The position numbers and the translations under genes were made by a program. From Zarea fungicola (taxonomy: Eukaryota; Ascomycota; Sordariomycetes; Hypocreales; Cordycipitaceae), in the NCBI GenBank assembly GCA_900169235.1, contig FWCC01000064.1, positions 124,001-188,000 on the forward strand: 64,000 nt of DNA, written 5' to 3'. Shown here piece by piece: positions 1-15,864 of this stretch. The notes under the pieces were generated by a model. That model ran no database searches and was not told where the DNA came from. It was given only the letters and a program-made list of their open reading frames with translations. Numbering within the stretch: position 1 is the first letter of the stretch; every line of letters starts with the position of its first letter.

Positions 1-429
1 ACTAGCTACCTCTAACCTAATGATGGAGTTCGACGATGCGTCCAAGCGCCCCTAGCCTTATCCCCCATCACCCACTATTGCCGTTGGTCCGGGCCAATCG
101 CGCAGCCGCAGACTTCCTACAAGTCTTTGGCTCTGGGTCTCGCTGCAACACTCTTATTCTTGACTAATAAGCCTACTAGTAATACAGTAGTAAAAGTGAG
201 GTGCCAAGCTGACGGACTCCATGGAGTATATCCTCTTTAAGTCATTGTTTCCTTGTTATTTTCTAGGTTTCCCCATTTTTGTATTCTTCAATTTTTTTTA
301 ACCCGTGTCTCATGTCTCTTGACTGCCTTCGCGCTTTTTGGGCCATCCATTGTCAATGCCATGTCATTGGTCATATCCCCCAGCCCAACATTACCTACAT
401 ATATACCTTCGTCTATGCTTGTGCCCGTT
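1..429. other. intergenic, 3' flank of APM3
   Basis: This stretch lies downstream of the AP-3 mu stop codon and runs to the window edge. It holds only short, low-complexity open frames with no recognisable family. I see no RNA gene or repeat of note. Confidence 0.6.
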
Positions 430-2169
430 CTAACACCGTAATTCAACGCCGCCTTTGCTTATGGTCAGGTACTTGACGCCCTTGTACGGCTTCACGCCTT
501 CGCCCAGTCCCCGGCTCTTTCGCGTATCCAGCATGATGCTGTCCACTTTTAGCCCGCTTGCCAGCCAGCCCTTGACAGAGAAGCTCACCGATGCCGAGCT
601 GGGCATCAGTATCTTGTTTTGTGCAACCTTTTGTGCGTCTTGTTCTCTGTTCCCGCCTTCATGCCCACCGCTGCCCTGCGGGGCCTTTGCCACCGGAACG
701 CTCTGATACGGCTCGTCGTATGAATAGTCCTGTCCAAACCCGAATCCGCTGGGATCAAAGGCATCTTCTTGCCTCTCATTGCTCAGTGGACCCACCACTG
801 TGCTGCGTAGTCCAAAGTGTGATGTCGGCCCGCTCAGCTCCTTGGCGGGAATGTGCCATTCGAGTACCTGCTGACCCGCACTGAAGCTGGCATCGCCTCT
901 GCTTGGACGTATATCTGATAGGTTTCTGACATCGGCGGGCAGAGGTACACTAACGACCAGGTCGTTGAGCAAGGGTGATGCTGGTGTTCCTGGGTGCGGA
1001 GAGCCTAGGCGACCAGGGCCGCCACCTCGACCCAGCTGGCTTGAGGATGACGATCCAGGAGTGCCGAATATCTTTTGCACTTGTAGTCGGATCTCAAACT
1101 CTGATCCAGTAGCGCCCATGCCGGTTTTCATTTCCAGACTCACAGGCAGTTTCAGCGAACTTGACCCAAGGCTCCCGGACTTTCCACCTGTAAATGGGAG
1201 CAGGTCGACCTCGTAGCCTGCTAGGATGAATCTTCCGTCCGGCGGAATAAAGCTGAGTTCACCAGGCCGCTCCTTCCATCTATTTAATCGCACGCACGGG
1301 TGAAAAACGGGAAGATCCATGAAGTTTCCTAGATTGTGTTTGCCCGACGGGCTGGTTAGGTTCACTGTGATGTCCGGCACTCCAGATACCTTGGCCGTGA
1401 ATGCAATCGTTCCGTTTGCAAAGGCAGCCAGTGGTCTCCCCGAAGGCGCAAGAGTAACTGATAAAGTCTCGACAACATCGGCGTACATTTCGTTGGAGGT
1501 GTGCCGTACGTTTGCTCGCCGCCATGGCAGCGCTGTTCCATTGGTCGGGTTTATAGTCGGTGTATTCGAAGAGGAGTTGAGTTGTGATTTCCTGCACCTA
1601 GTTAGGTCTCGGCTCAAGACATCCAAAGCTGCGTAGGTCAAGGACACCATACCCAGGCAAATTGATACTCCCAAGAAGCTTATCGACCCAGCCTTCCACC
1701 TCCACCACCTCTCTGAGCGCATTCGGCTCCGTTGTGCAGATATTTCCCGCATCGCACATTTCCGTCAGGAGCTGTGCGGCAATGTCATAATTGTTCTCAA
1801 TCTTGACCGCCAGCAGCGGTGCGCCGATAAAGTCCTCCAAGGCATCAATAACGCGGTGCAGGAATTCGAGCACCAGCAGCGGCTCAATTTCAGTCGATGA
1901 AGTTGCTAGAAAGAGCAGGTTGCCGTGCGTGAGGCTAAACACAAGCGTAGGCGGGTTCGTGTTGGCCAGGTATACCAGATTCGGGCGCGGCGCGGGATAC
2001 TCGAGGTAGAGGGGCAAAAGGTGAGCGGCGGACAGTGGCCTACCAGTGTAGACGTGGGATAGAATGGGGTTTCTAGAAAAGGTTGTGAGCACTGAGCCGC
2101 CTAATGTGACCTGTGGGTAGCATACCTATGGTCATCAAAGACATGTACGGCCTCAATGACGCCGCTCAT
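430..2169 (-). CDS. APM3: AP-3 adaptor complex mu subunit
   Basis: Medium (mu) chain of the AP-3 clathrin-adaptor-like complex, which sorts cargo from Golgi/endosome to vacuole and recognises tyrosine-based signals. I place three exons: 2169-2126, 2072-1653 and 1591-430, giving 541 aa. The 44-nt first exon encodes MSGVIEAVHVFDDH and joins in frame to RNPILSHVYTGRPLS; the second junction restores LGSINLPGKSQLNSS. Residues 1 to about 150 form the longin-type N-domain. From about 185 to the end is the mu homology domain, with the typical run PCVRLNRWKERPGELSFIPP and the following GYEVDLLPF. The C-terminal half carries a glycine/serine-rich loop, common in fungal AP-3 mu. It is divergent from the DMAC1-like gene, with 436 bp between the start codons. 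The AP-3 rather than AP-1/AP-2 assignment comes from overall family resemblance. The starting ATG is the only one giving a complete longin strand. Confidence 0.88.
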
Positions 2170-2605
2170 GGTGACTGTCCGCTATGCGCCTCTGTCGGCG
2201 AAGGTGTTCAAGGTGGTTGAAGCCGAATCGAAGATGCTCTGCCCCACACGCGACATATGACGGAAGCTTGGGACAACCACAAGTGTTGCGATATCGATCA
2301 CGTGCCATTTGGTTTGCCTTTGACAACAGTCGAATATACAAAATAAAAGAGGTCGGACTTCAGGTGTATATTTTACTATTTAGTCGTTATTCTCGTCGCT
2401 TTATAATTTAACAATGAATTTGTTGGCGCGTGCAGCAGCATCGTTTACATGAGCCAAGCCATATGCTGACTAACAATTTTCGACAGCGGTAAAGAAAGCT
2501 ACGCATCGAGGGACTCTTTAAACCACACGCAATCGGGGTAAGAATCTTGGAACTGAAACCGAAATTGCTACGCAGGGCTATTCTTTCTCATCCATAAGAT
2601 TCATA
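2170..2605. promoter_or_regulatory. divergent promoter region APM3 / DMAC1-like
   Basis: These 436 bp separate two divergently transcribed start codons, so both promoters must lie here or in the leaders. It is moderately AT-rich in the middle (about 2330-2430). No specific operator is recognised. Confidence 0.5.
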
Positions 2606-2985
2606 ATGGCTGGCGACAAAATTCCCACGATTCACGCGCTGGAAAAGCCAGAAAACTTCCAGGAGATGCTGCGCAAGGACCGACAAGAAGACTGCTTGTC
2701 CTGCAAAGTCGTTGGTATGCGCCGTGGACCCAAGCTCTTTAAATATGCACATGATACTGGCAACAATTGACCCAGGGGCTGACAATATCTGTCTGAATTC
2801 AAGGAAGCGGCGCCTTCTTTGGCCTCGCGGCGTATAGCTACTTCTCCGGTACGACACAGCTCGAGAGACAGCGCAAGACCATCTTGGCAAGCAACTCCAT
2901 GTTTGGCATGCGCAGCCGCAAGGCCGGCATTGTCGGGATATCACTCGGCCTGGCCTACATGGGATTCTGGAGGGCATTCCACTAA
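2606..2985 (+). CDS. DMAC1/DUF4536-like small mitochondrial membrane protein
   Basis: A 96-aa protein from two exons, 2606-2714 and 2804-2985; both are too short to stand out as open frames. The spliced product reads MAGDKIPTIHALEKPENFQE, then a DCLSCKVVGSGAFFGLAAYS core with a paired-cysteine motif (C30, C33) at the entry to a first hydrophobic segment. A second hydrophobic segment (KAGIVGISLGLAYMGFWRAF) ends the protein. The DCxxC-(V/I)VG plus two-helix pattern is typical of the DUF4536 family, which includes human DMAC1/TMEM261 (complex I distal membrane-arm assembly) and yeast relatives. A mitochondrial inner-membrane location is inferred from that family. The acceptor is a less usual CAAG after a CTGAC branch-like site, but the frame and conserved core join exactly. 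Confidence 0.75.
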
Positions 2986-3642
2986 AACAGGCAGGGAAAC
3001 GTTTGCAATGACCAGGAAACGGGGATGCGCGCCGATACTGGAGCGACACCTCACCCGAGCGAGACAGACTCGGGCGCGAGACAGACTCGGGCGCGAGACG
3101 ACTCAAGTTTGAATATAGAATGTATTTTATACTGTATTTTAGGATGCTAGGGCATATAGCACTAAATCATGATACCCGGTTCTTGAATCGTCGTGGCAGA
3201 CTTTGTAGGCGTCCTGCGCTCTGCCCAAGGTCTACCAGTACCCAAGCTAAGATAAGTTTAGCATAGATTAGAAGAAGGGCCAGAGAATTATCCACTGCCG
3301 TTTATGTCCTTTTTTTCAGCCATTTCCACAGCATTTCGTATGACATATGAGAACGTAAGGCTTGGAGATAGTAGCTTCTGTGGAGCCATCGTCAAGCTGT
3401 TGATGCGACAGAAAATCTTCGCCCCACATTCAACTTCTCTCATCGAGTTCGTCTCAATTGCCATCCTTCACTCAAACGAACTGTTCAATCCGAATTTACG
3501 CACCAAAATCTTACCATTCCTTAACAGTAACTGGAGATTGTACACAGGAAAAGGCTAAACCATTGCAATAGCAAACTATAGTCGACGGGCTGAGTGTAAC
3601 GGCCGCTCATCGTGAGCAAAACGCTTCAGCAGGAAAAAAAAA
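2986..3642. other. intergenic between DMAC1-like gene and RRP4
   Basis: This holds the DMAC1-like 3' flank with a short tandem repeat (3058-3104) and the RRP4 promoter and leader. One 84-codon frame at 3304-3558 has no family features and is not called. Confidence 0.5.
3058..3104. repeat. 17-bp tandem repeat, about 2.8 copies
   Basis: Unit CGCGAGACAGACTCGGG: copies at 3058-3074 (first base differs) and 3075-3091, then a partial 13-bp copy missing one base at 3092-3104. It starts 72 bp after the DMAC1-like stop codon, so it probably lies in the 3' UTR. Confidence 0.85.
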
Positions 3643-4838
3643 ATGCCCATCACAATTCTTCGCCCACAGGCGGCGGCGCAACAACGACCAGCAGGTGCTG
3701 CCGCCGATTTAGAATCGGACTCTTCAGACTCAGAATCAGGGGGTGTCAATGTGCTCGGGGACGTCCCCATGCGTGCAGCCAAGCGTCAACGGATGATAGC
3801 AGAGTACGATGAGGAAGCCGATGAGATCCTCACACCTGGCAGCATCATTACCTCCAACCCACAATGGATGCGGTACGTTTTTATTCTTGTCTCTCTTGAG
3901 ATTTTTTTTCTTTCTTTTTGAAAATAAAAGATTTTTTTAAACGTCCTTGATGTAAGGCTAAACAAAAATGTAACAGTGGTCATGGCACCTATCTCCGCAA
4001 CAACTCCAACTCCATCACCTCCTCCCTCGCTGGCACCCTCACCAAGACCAACAAGCTCCTCTCCGTGCGGCCTCTCCGCGCGCGCTACACGCCGGAAATC
4101 GGTGACCTCGTCGTCGGCCGCATCGTCGAGGTGCAGGCTAAGCGATGGCGTGTCGACGTCGCCGCGTCGCAGCTCGCCATCCTCCAAATCTCCGCCATCA
4201 ACCTGCCCGGCGGCATCCTCCGCAAGCGCACCGAGACGGACGAGCTCCAGATCCGGAGCTTCTTCGCCGAGGGTGACCTCGTCGTCGCCGAGGTCCAGCA
4301 GCTGCACCAGGACGGCGCCGCGAGCCTGCATACGCGCTCGCTCAAGTACGGCAAGCTGCGCAACGGCGTCTTTGTGAGCGTGAGCGGCACCGGAGGCGGC
4401 GCGGGCGTTGTGCGCTCCAAGAGGCAGGTGTGGACAATGGAGGCAGCGGGCGGCGGCGGCGGCGGTGGTGGTGATGCGGGTGCGGCTGCGCACAAGATTG
4501 ACGTCTTGCTGGGCGTCAATGGCTACATCTGGATTAGCAGGCACGTCGAGAGCGACGTTGCGGCTGAGGCGGCGGGCGTCAACCGCATGGAGGAGACGGT
4601 CAGCAGCAAAGTCTACTCGAGTCAAAACGACGAAATTGATGTCGCCACGATGCGGGAGATTGCGCGCATTCGCAGTGTAATCCTTGCGCTTGTGGAGAAT
4701 GACCTGCGTGTGGACGAAGAGACTGTTACAAAGGGCTACCACGAGGCTGTAGAGCTGAGCAGAGAGACGAGAGACGACGATTTATATCTCGGTGGTGAGC
4801 GGGGGAGGAGGTTTGCCGCCGTCATGGCTGGTATTTAA
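3643..4838 (+). CDS. RRP4: exosome complex RNA-binding subunit Rrp4
   Basis: Cap subunit of the RNA exosome, guiding RNA into the 3'-5' exonuclease core for rRNA maturation and decay in nucleus and cytoplasm. Two exons, 3643-3872 and 3977-4838, give 363 aa. The 104-nt intron (GTACGT...AACAG) joins NPQWMR to GHGTYLRNN. An acidic, serine-rich N-terminus (about 1-60) precedes the exosome N-terminal barrel ([20 protein letters not shown]). The S1 domain follows ([19 protein letters not shown]), then the KH domain with its [11 protein letters not shown] signature (the GxNG of Rrp4). A glycine run (about residues 265-275) sits between S1 and KH and is longer than usual. Nine adenines directly precede the ATG. 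Length and domain order fit the family. Confidence 0.95.
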
Positions 4839-5367
4839 AAGATCCTTTCTTCCTTTGAGAAAAAAGAATCGGCATGCATCGTCAACATTTGAGGTTTAGA
4901 TGACCTTTGAAAGAGAAACTTTAGATTTTCTTTTGTACATGCAATAGTAACAAGATACACACAACATTGGCTTGCCCATTCCCTGTCGGGAACACTCTCG
5001 TCTTCTTAGAAAACAAGATATGATATTGCTGCGAGAAACATACAAAAATATTTGAGCTAAACTCATATTATGACACAATTTTTCAAAAGAGAAACACCCT
5101 GCAAGCAGGCTTTAAGGATATTGGTATCGTAAAGGGGTAGCAGAATCTCCCCAGGAGGGATCACCAGGACAACGTGGAAAAAGGATGTAAGAATCTCCGT
5201 CTTGACAACATCGCGGTGCCCTCCTGCATCACTAATAAAACACATGAAAGTCGGAGTACATGAGTTCATTTCAGTACTTGCTCGTCGTAAAGTGGTTAAT
5301 ATAACCGCATCCTAATGCAGTGGAAAGGTTCTATTCTTGTTCTGTGGTTGTGGCTGGAGGAAGTGGC
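4839..5367. other. convergent 3' flank between RRP4 and aldehyde dehydrogenase gene
   Basis: About 530 bp between two facing stop codons. It is AT-rich with only short frames, and probably both 3' UTRs lie here. Nothing else is recognised. Confidence 0.5.
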
Positions 5368-7042
5368 CTAAACGTTGCCCAGTTTCAGTTTCAGGAACGC
5401 GGCCACGGCAATCAGAGTCGCCCACCTTAGAATAGAAGCCTTGGGGCCTCGGCCGCCGAGGGTGAAGAGCATGCCGATCCAGTAGAATAGCCCCTTCTTC
5501 GTGTTGCCGTCGCGATCAAAATTGGGCTTCAGAACCGTCAGTCTCTGACTGCGCGCCAGCTCCTTCATGTCGTATGGCATGTAACGCAGCTTGAGCACTA
5601 GATCAGCCCACTTGGGGACGTGGCAGATGATACGCTCGTGGCTAAAGGCCTTGAAGGAGAAGTGTCCGTGATAGCTGCCCTGGCCCGAGCTCCCGACGCC
5701 TCCGATGGGAGTTTGGTTGGTGGCGGCGTGCCAGAAGCCGTCATTGATGGTGGCACCACCAGAAGTGATGTTGAGGAGAACTAAAAGGTTTGGGTGGGAA
5801 AAGTGAGTACAGCTCGTTTCTATGAATACTTGATATGCTGGGGATTGAAGACTTACTCTTTTCGTTTTCGGCATCAGAACCAAAAGTGGTCAGAGAAAGA
5901 GGCGTAGGGTCGACAGCTTTGGCAATTTGAATGGCCTCATCGAGGTCATCGAAAGCGTAAATGGACCAGATGGGGCCAAAGCTTTCGTCCTTCATCATAC
6001 TGTCCTCGATGTTGTCGACCAGCACGGCAGTGGGCTCAATGATGCGCTCTTCCTCCCCCCACATTCTGCCACCCATGACAATCTTGCCCTTGGTGTTATC
6101 AAGCATGGCTTTGATGCGTTGATAGTTGCGAACATCGACGATTTTGGACCAGTCGTCACTTTTGTGGGCGCCGTTGGGGAGCATACTGGCATGGACCTTG
6201 TTTATTTCGGTAATGAACTCGTCGAGGACAGGACGCTCAACCATAACATAATTGTGGGACAGACAGACCTGGCCAGCGTTGAATGTCTTTTGCCACATGA
6301 GACGCTTGGCTGCGAGTTTGACATCAGACTGAGCCGTCACAAAGGATGGGTTCATTCCGCCCAGCTCAAGTAGGCAGGGAGTCAAGGTCTCGGCGGCCTT
6401 CTTAGCAACAATGGTGCCGACTGTCTTGCCGCCAGTAAAGACAATCTTGTTAAATGTCTGATCGAGGATCAGTGTAGTCTCTGGGACCTTGCCATTGAGG
6501 CAGACGTAGCAGCTGGGGTCGAGGTACTCGTCAAAGATCTTCTTGACCACCATTGCAGAGAGCGGGGACTGTTCCGAGGGCTTGAGAACAACGGTGTTGC
6601 CAGCGGCAATGGCACCGATGACGGGAGCAAGTGTGAGCTGGAAGGGATAGTTGAAGGCGCCGATGACAAGGATGGTGCCATAGGGCTCGCTGCGCATCTT
6701 GGGGCCAAGCGGCCACCATTGGAGAGGGACGTCGTCGACGGGCTTGTCCTTGGCCCACTTGTGCAGTCTGCTGGAGACATAGATGGCTTCGTTCTTGACC
6801 CAGTCAATCTCGGAAAGCTGCGCCTCAAACTTGCACTTTTTGAGATCCCCCTTCAGGGCTTCCTCGATGAGGCTCGCATTGTCGACGACACCCCAGTAGA
6901 GCTTCCGAATCTGCTGGATACGAAAGTCGACATCCTTCGTCTTGTTGGTTTGGAAGGTGTTTTTGACACGCTTGATGCTAGACTCGATCTCGTTGGTGTC
7001 TGCAACCTCGTACGCAGGAATTCTAGAGGCTTCAGGAGCCAT
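5368..7042 (-). CDS. HFD1: membrane-anchored fatty aldehyde dehydrogenase (ALDH3 type)
   Basis: NAD(P)-dependent oxidation of long-chain aldehydes to fatty acids; yeast Hfd1 also serves sphingolipid breakdown and coenzyme Q precursor synthesis. Two exons, 7042-5857 and 5780-5368, give 532 aa. The 76-nt intron (GTAAGT...TTTTAG) joins DAENEK to ILLNITSGGATIND. Visible catalytic features are the oxyanion Asn131 (GAFNYPF), Glu226 (LLELGGMNP) and nucleophile Cys260 (NAGQVCLSHNY), with nucleotide-site FTGGKTVG at 202-209. A C-terminal hydrophobic segment (ASILRWATLIAVAAFLKLKL) is the expected tail anchor of the ALDH3A2/HFD1 subgroup, placing the enzyme on ER, lipid droplet or outer mitochondrial membrane. 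The ortholog name is by family type; ALDH3 paralogs could exist elsewhere. Confidence 0.88.
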
Positions 7043-9545
7043 GGTGAAAGGCCGGTGGCGACGTCTGGTGGGGGGTTTTGGGAAGGGGTATAAACCAGTG
7101 TATGTGCAGAAGAAAGAGAGTTGCGTGGAAGGAATAATGGTGCAAACGAAAGAGTCGAAATCAACTGTATTGTCTCTGTTACCAGGGGAGAGTTTGCAGC
7201 TGAAAAAGGAGCTTCACGTTACAACTTTGAAGTTGGCTCGGTAAAAGCAGTGGCGGCACAGGGAAGCGGAGCGAGAGTATGTAAAAGCTCCGAGTAGCTC
7301 ATTTGTACCGAGGCCGACGGGGCATCGACTTTTGTCTCAGTCTCCGCACGGCCATGCGCCAGAAACTCCGGTTTTGCGTTTATATCTGTTTTGGTTTAGT
7401 GTCACCAGAATAAGCACGATGGATTGCAGAGAGCCTAGCAATTGGGCACTACTACGAGCTCTTGGTCGTATCTACAGAATTTCAAGCCGTTGACTTGCAG
7501 TGCGACGCCGGCTTGGCACAGCATGTTGTGAAACCCAACCCGTTCTTGTATCTTGCTGGTACTAGGCCGGTAGCTGGTACTCGGTATGTCCTTGTGCACT
7601 AGAAATCGGCGTCACATGCGAGAGTTACATCACTCCTTGTGCCAGTGCCACGTCTCAGAGCTGGCTCTAGCCTGCCAATAGCCAAGTCGCAAATCCCGCC
7701 CCCAATAAGCCGCCCACGTACCATAGGTACCTATTGGGTACTTGTCAAGGTATTATGTACCTACTAAGGTACTCTTATTACTCTCCAGATCCAAAAGTGG
7801 TCTGGTACTGCTAAACTAACGCCAGCGACCCACCGCCACATGCTGCCGCAAGTTTATATGAAGTGCTAAGTATTACCTTATTTCTCTGGTACGTTTTTCC
7901 TGTACTCCCTTAGGTACCAAGCTTAGGCTATTCCCAGATTGGTTTTCTTTCGAGGCAGCTATCAATACTTTGGGAAAGGATAGAGGTTAGTTCGTAGGAG
8001 AGGGAGAACCTACATACACGTAAATTTTGTACGTACAGTTACATATTACGTACAGGTACAGACTGCACTAAAGCTTAGACAAGCCTAGCGTACAAAACGG
8101 TACATCATGGGTGTCTGGTCACTTCCGCCTCTGATATCCAGATGAATTCGATTCAGACCCCAAACCTCAGAAATTTTAAGTAAGTACCATTTCAGTTTCA
8201 TACTAACGGGGAAAGTGCTAAACTTTGGTTCTTGTCCAGCTCGTCCAACTTATTATTGTAGAATTCACAGAAACCCATCTATAAAGTGCGCTAATACATT
8301 GACCTAGAATCGTCCATTCAGACCGTAAATTGTCCTTATTTGGCACTCGAGGGCTCACAAGGATACACTGCGGTAGAACCTGGATATGCACGGCATAGTC
8401 TAATTGCCTTCTGAAGGACGCACTCTGCTCTGGGTAGTATCTGTCTTTTTCTTCTTGAGCGAAACTTACTTCACCTCTTTGTCGCCATCACCACCTAAAT
8501 CAGTGTATTCCATTGTCTCATTCGGAAGTTTTGCAGTCATGAAGAGAATTGCTTCAACGTAATCAGCAAAAAGTCGCCGGTTTTGGTAGACGGCCTGCGA
8601 AAAGATTGCAGTCGGACAGCTAAAGCGAATAATGGCCCAGAATTTGCCTGCGCGTGCAAGTCCGTAGTCGGGTAGTCGAGAATACTATCCTTCATCTGAT
8701 AAATGGCCCAGTGATGACTTGGCCAATTGCTAGATCAATCGAAGCTAGTGGCAAATGCAGAATTGACTAATCTGATGAAAGCTGTGGACAGGAGAGAGAA
8801 TCAGTTTCTCAAACCGCAACGGGGAAAGGGTGGCAAGGTGCTCTGCTACTTGAATTACGACTTTTTCTTTATTAATGTCGACTGATACTCTCAGCCAGGC
8901 ATCATTAGCCGTGCACCAGAAATTTGTGCCTTCATCATCTTTTTAAACGAGGCGACATCCCTAATCCCAGTACAAAATGCGATGATTACCTAATACATAA
9001 TATATACACACATAATTCTTCTACGTCTTTACTGCTTCCGTCCTTTTTTGAGATCGTCAACCCGTGTTCCAGCCTCGTCCACCACGATTTTCATTTGCCT
9101 CTTACTAGCAGCTAGAGGCCGTCCTTCCCGAAGTGGCTACCCTTCCAGCATGGCGCGCGGATCAATATTATTCCACCCACACAAACACCCGACTACATCC
9201 GACTGGTCCTGCTCGTCTTCGTTCTGCAACACGTGACTAAAAACTGTAGAACAGGCAAGTTGACAATAAGCGCGCGTTGATTGGCCAGAACTGCACCTCA
9301 AGCACAGGCTTAGGGGCGTAATAGCCGAGGGATAGCCAGAACATCCTCCCGACGCCTGACCTTACTACACCAACAGCTTTGCTGACGAGACACTTTGCCC
9401 AAAGCGCAAGAGGCCAATTCCATCTCATCCAATTCTGTTCATCCATTGCCGTCTTAATTGACTGCAATTCTAACCGGTTTTGCCGCAACCGTTCGGTGTC
9501 TACAAAGCCTCTCCCCTCTTCAACCTCATAACCTCAAAAAAAAAA
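7043..9545. other. 2.5 kb divergent intergenic region (ALDH / SDHB)
   Basis: Both flanking genes point away, so their promoters lie here. Only short frames without family features are present. A GTAC-dense block (7718-8103) is listed separately. No RNA gene was recognised. Confidence 0.5.
7718..8103. repeat. GTAC-dense block
   Basis: The palindrome GTAC occurs 15 times in 386 bp (for example 7718, 7727, 7738, 7757, 7769, 7889, 7914, 8029, 8033, 8050, 8056, 8100), against about 1.5 expected by chance. Many are embedded in GGTACC or ACGTAC contexts. The copies are irregularly spaced, so this is a motif cluster rather than a tandem repeat. Confidence 0.7.
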
Positions 9546-10579
9546 ATGGCAGCACTTCGCTCGTCGACGCGAATCCTCGGCACCGCCAGGACAGCCGCTT
9601 TCCGCCCTGCCGCCACCTTTTCGCGCTCCATGGCCTCTGTCAGCGAGACGGAGCAGCAGCCTCGCCTCAAGACGTTCCAGATCTACCGCTGGAACCCCGA
9701 CACGCCTACCGAGAAGCCGCGCCTGCAGAGCTACACCATCGATCTCAACAAGACCGGTCCCATGATGCTTGACGCCATCATCCGCATCAAGAACGAGCTC
9801 GATCCTACTCTGACCTTTCGCCGAAGCTGTCGCGAGGGTATCTGTGGCTCTTGTGCCATGAACATCAACGGCCAAAACACCCTGGCTTGTCTCTGTATGC
9901 AATAATGATTCAATCACGTGCCGAAGCTCACTGTCCCGAGCAACCTCAGGACAATGACTTTTGTGTTGCGACGAAATCTTAGTCTATTCCAAGCAAGTTG
10001 TATGGCTAACAAATTGGCTATAGGCAAAATCCCTACTGAAACCGGCGCCGACGTCAAAATCTACCCTCTTCCTCATACCTATGTCGTCAAGGACCTTGTT
10101 CCTGATCTGACGCATTTTTACAAGCAATACAAGTCCATCAAGCCTTACCTCCAGCGCGATACCCCCTCTCCCGATGTATGTTCTTTTCATATTTCTTATT
10201 TGCCGAAAATGGCTCAACATTAACCAATTGAATCCAACTAACCGTCACACAGGGCAAGGAATACCGCCAGAGCAAGGAGGACCGCAAGAAGCTGGATGGT
10301 CTATACGAGTGCATTCTCTGCGCCTGCTGCTCAACCTCGTGCCCGTCATACTGGTGGAACGCCGAGGAGTACCTCGGTCCCGCCATCCTGCTCCAGTCGT
10401 ACCGCTGGCTCGCCGACTCTCGCGATGAGCGCACCGCCCAGCGCCAGGCCAACCTCGAGAACAACATGAGCCTGTACCGATGCCACACCATTCTTAACTG
10501 CACAAAGGCCTGCCCCAAGGGTCTCAATCCTGGCAAGGCCATTGCCGAGATTAAGAAGCAAATGGCTCTTGGTGCCTAA
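9546..10579 (+). CDS. SDHB: succinate dehydrogenase iron-sulfur subunit, mitochondrial
   Basis: Complex II iron-sulfur subunit (yeast Sdh2), passing electrons from the flavoprotein to ubiquinone at the mitochondrial inner membrane. Three exons, 9546-9894, 10024-10175 and 10253-10579, give 275 aa. Residues 1 to about 30 form an arginine/serine/alanine-rich presequence without acidic residues. The [2Fe-2S] ligands are C95, C100, C103 ([13 protein letters not shown]) and C115, with C115 just before the first intron. The [4Fe-4S]/[3Fe-4S] ligands lie in [17 protein letters not shown] and [17 protein letters not shown]. Intron 1 joins TLACLC to [17 protein letters not shown]; intron 2 is phase 0. 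Ten adenines abut the start codon. No residue is missing, so the enzyme should be functional. Confidence 0.97.
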
Positions 10580-11003
10580 GTGCGGAAATCTGAATTTGTT
10601 CCGGAGCAAGGAAGGAGTGAGGGAACGACGCTGTGAGGTAGCGTGATTGTATAGTTGTCAAACTCGGAGAGCGAGATGAAATTTTTCTCAAAAACTTTTT
10701 CTTAGTTTGTAAAATGGTACCATCGTGTGCGAGGATAGAACGGAATAAACAAGACAAAATGTATATATCGAAAGTGTTTTTTTTTTAATCAATTGATCTT
10801 TTTACTTTTATAACAAGCAAATCCTTTGACCCTTTTTAAAATATTGAACGAAAAAATGAAAGAATGCACCCCCAAAGTTTCTTCTCTCTACGCCTTCAAC
10901 ACATCAACTGCTTTTGGGGCTCCATCGTAAAAATAAAAATTCGCCGAAAGGTCCTGTTCTCTCTAGAGCCTTTGTATAAAACGTGCCTCATTTTCGTCTT
11001 CTT
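10580..11003. other. convergent 3' flank between SDHB and ARG5,6
   Basis: 424 bp between facing stop codons, AT-rich with A/T homopolymers. Expected to hold both 3' UTRs; no gene seen. Confidence 0.55.

Positions 11004-15864
<4,861 letters not shown>

Noticed and set aside
3304..3558. 84-codon frame before RRP4
   Set aside because: No conserved motif; sits in the RRP4 promoter.
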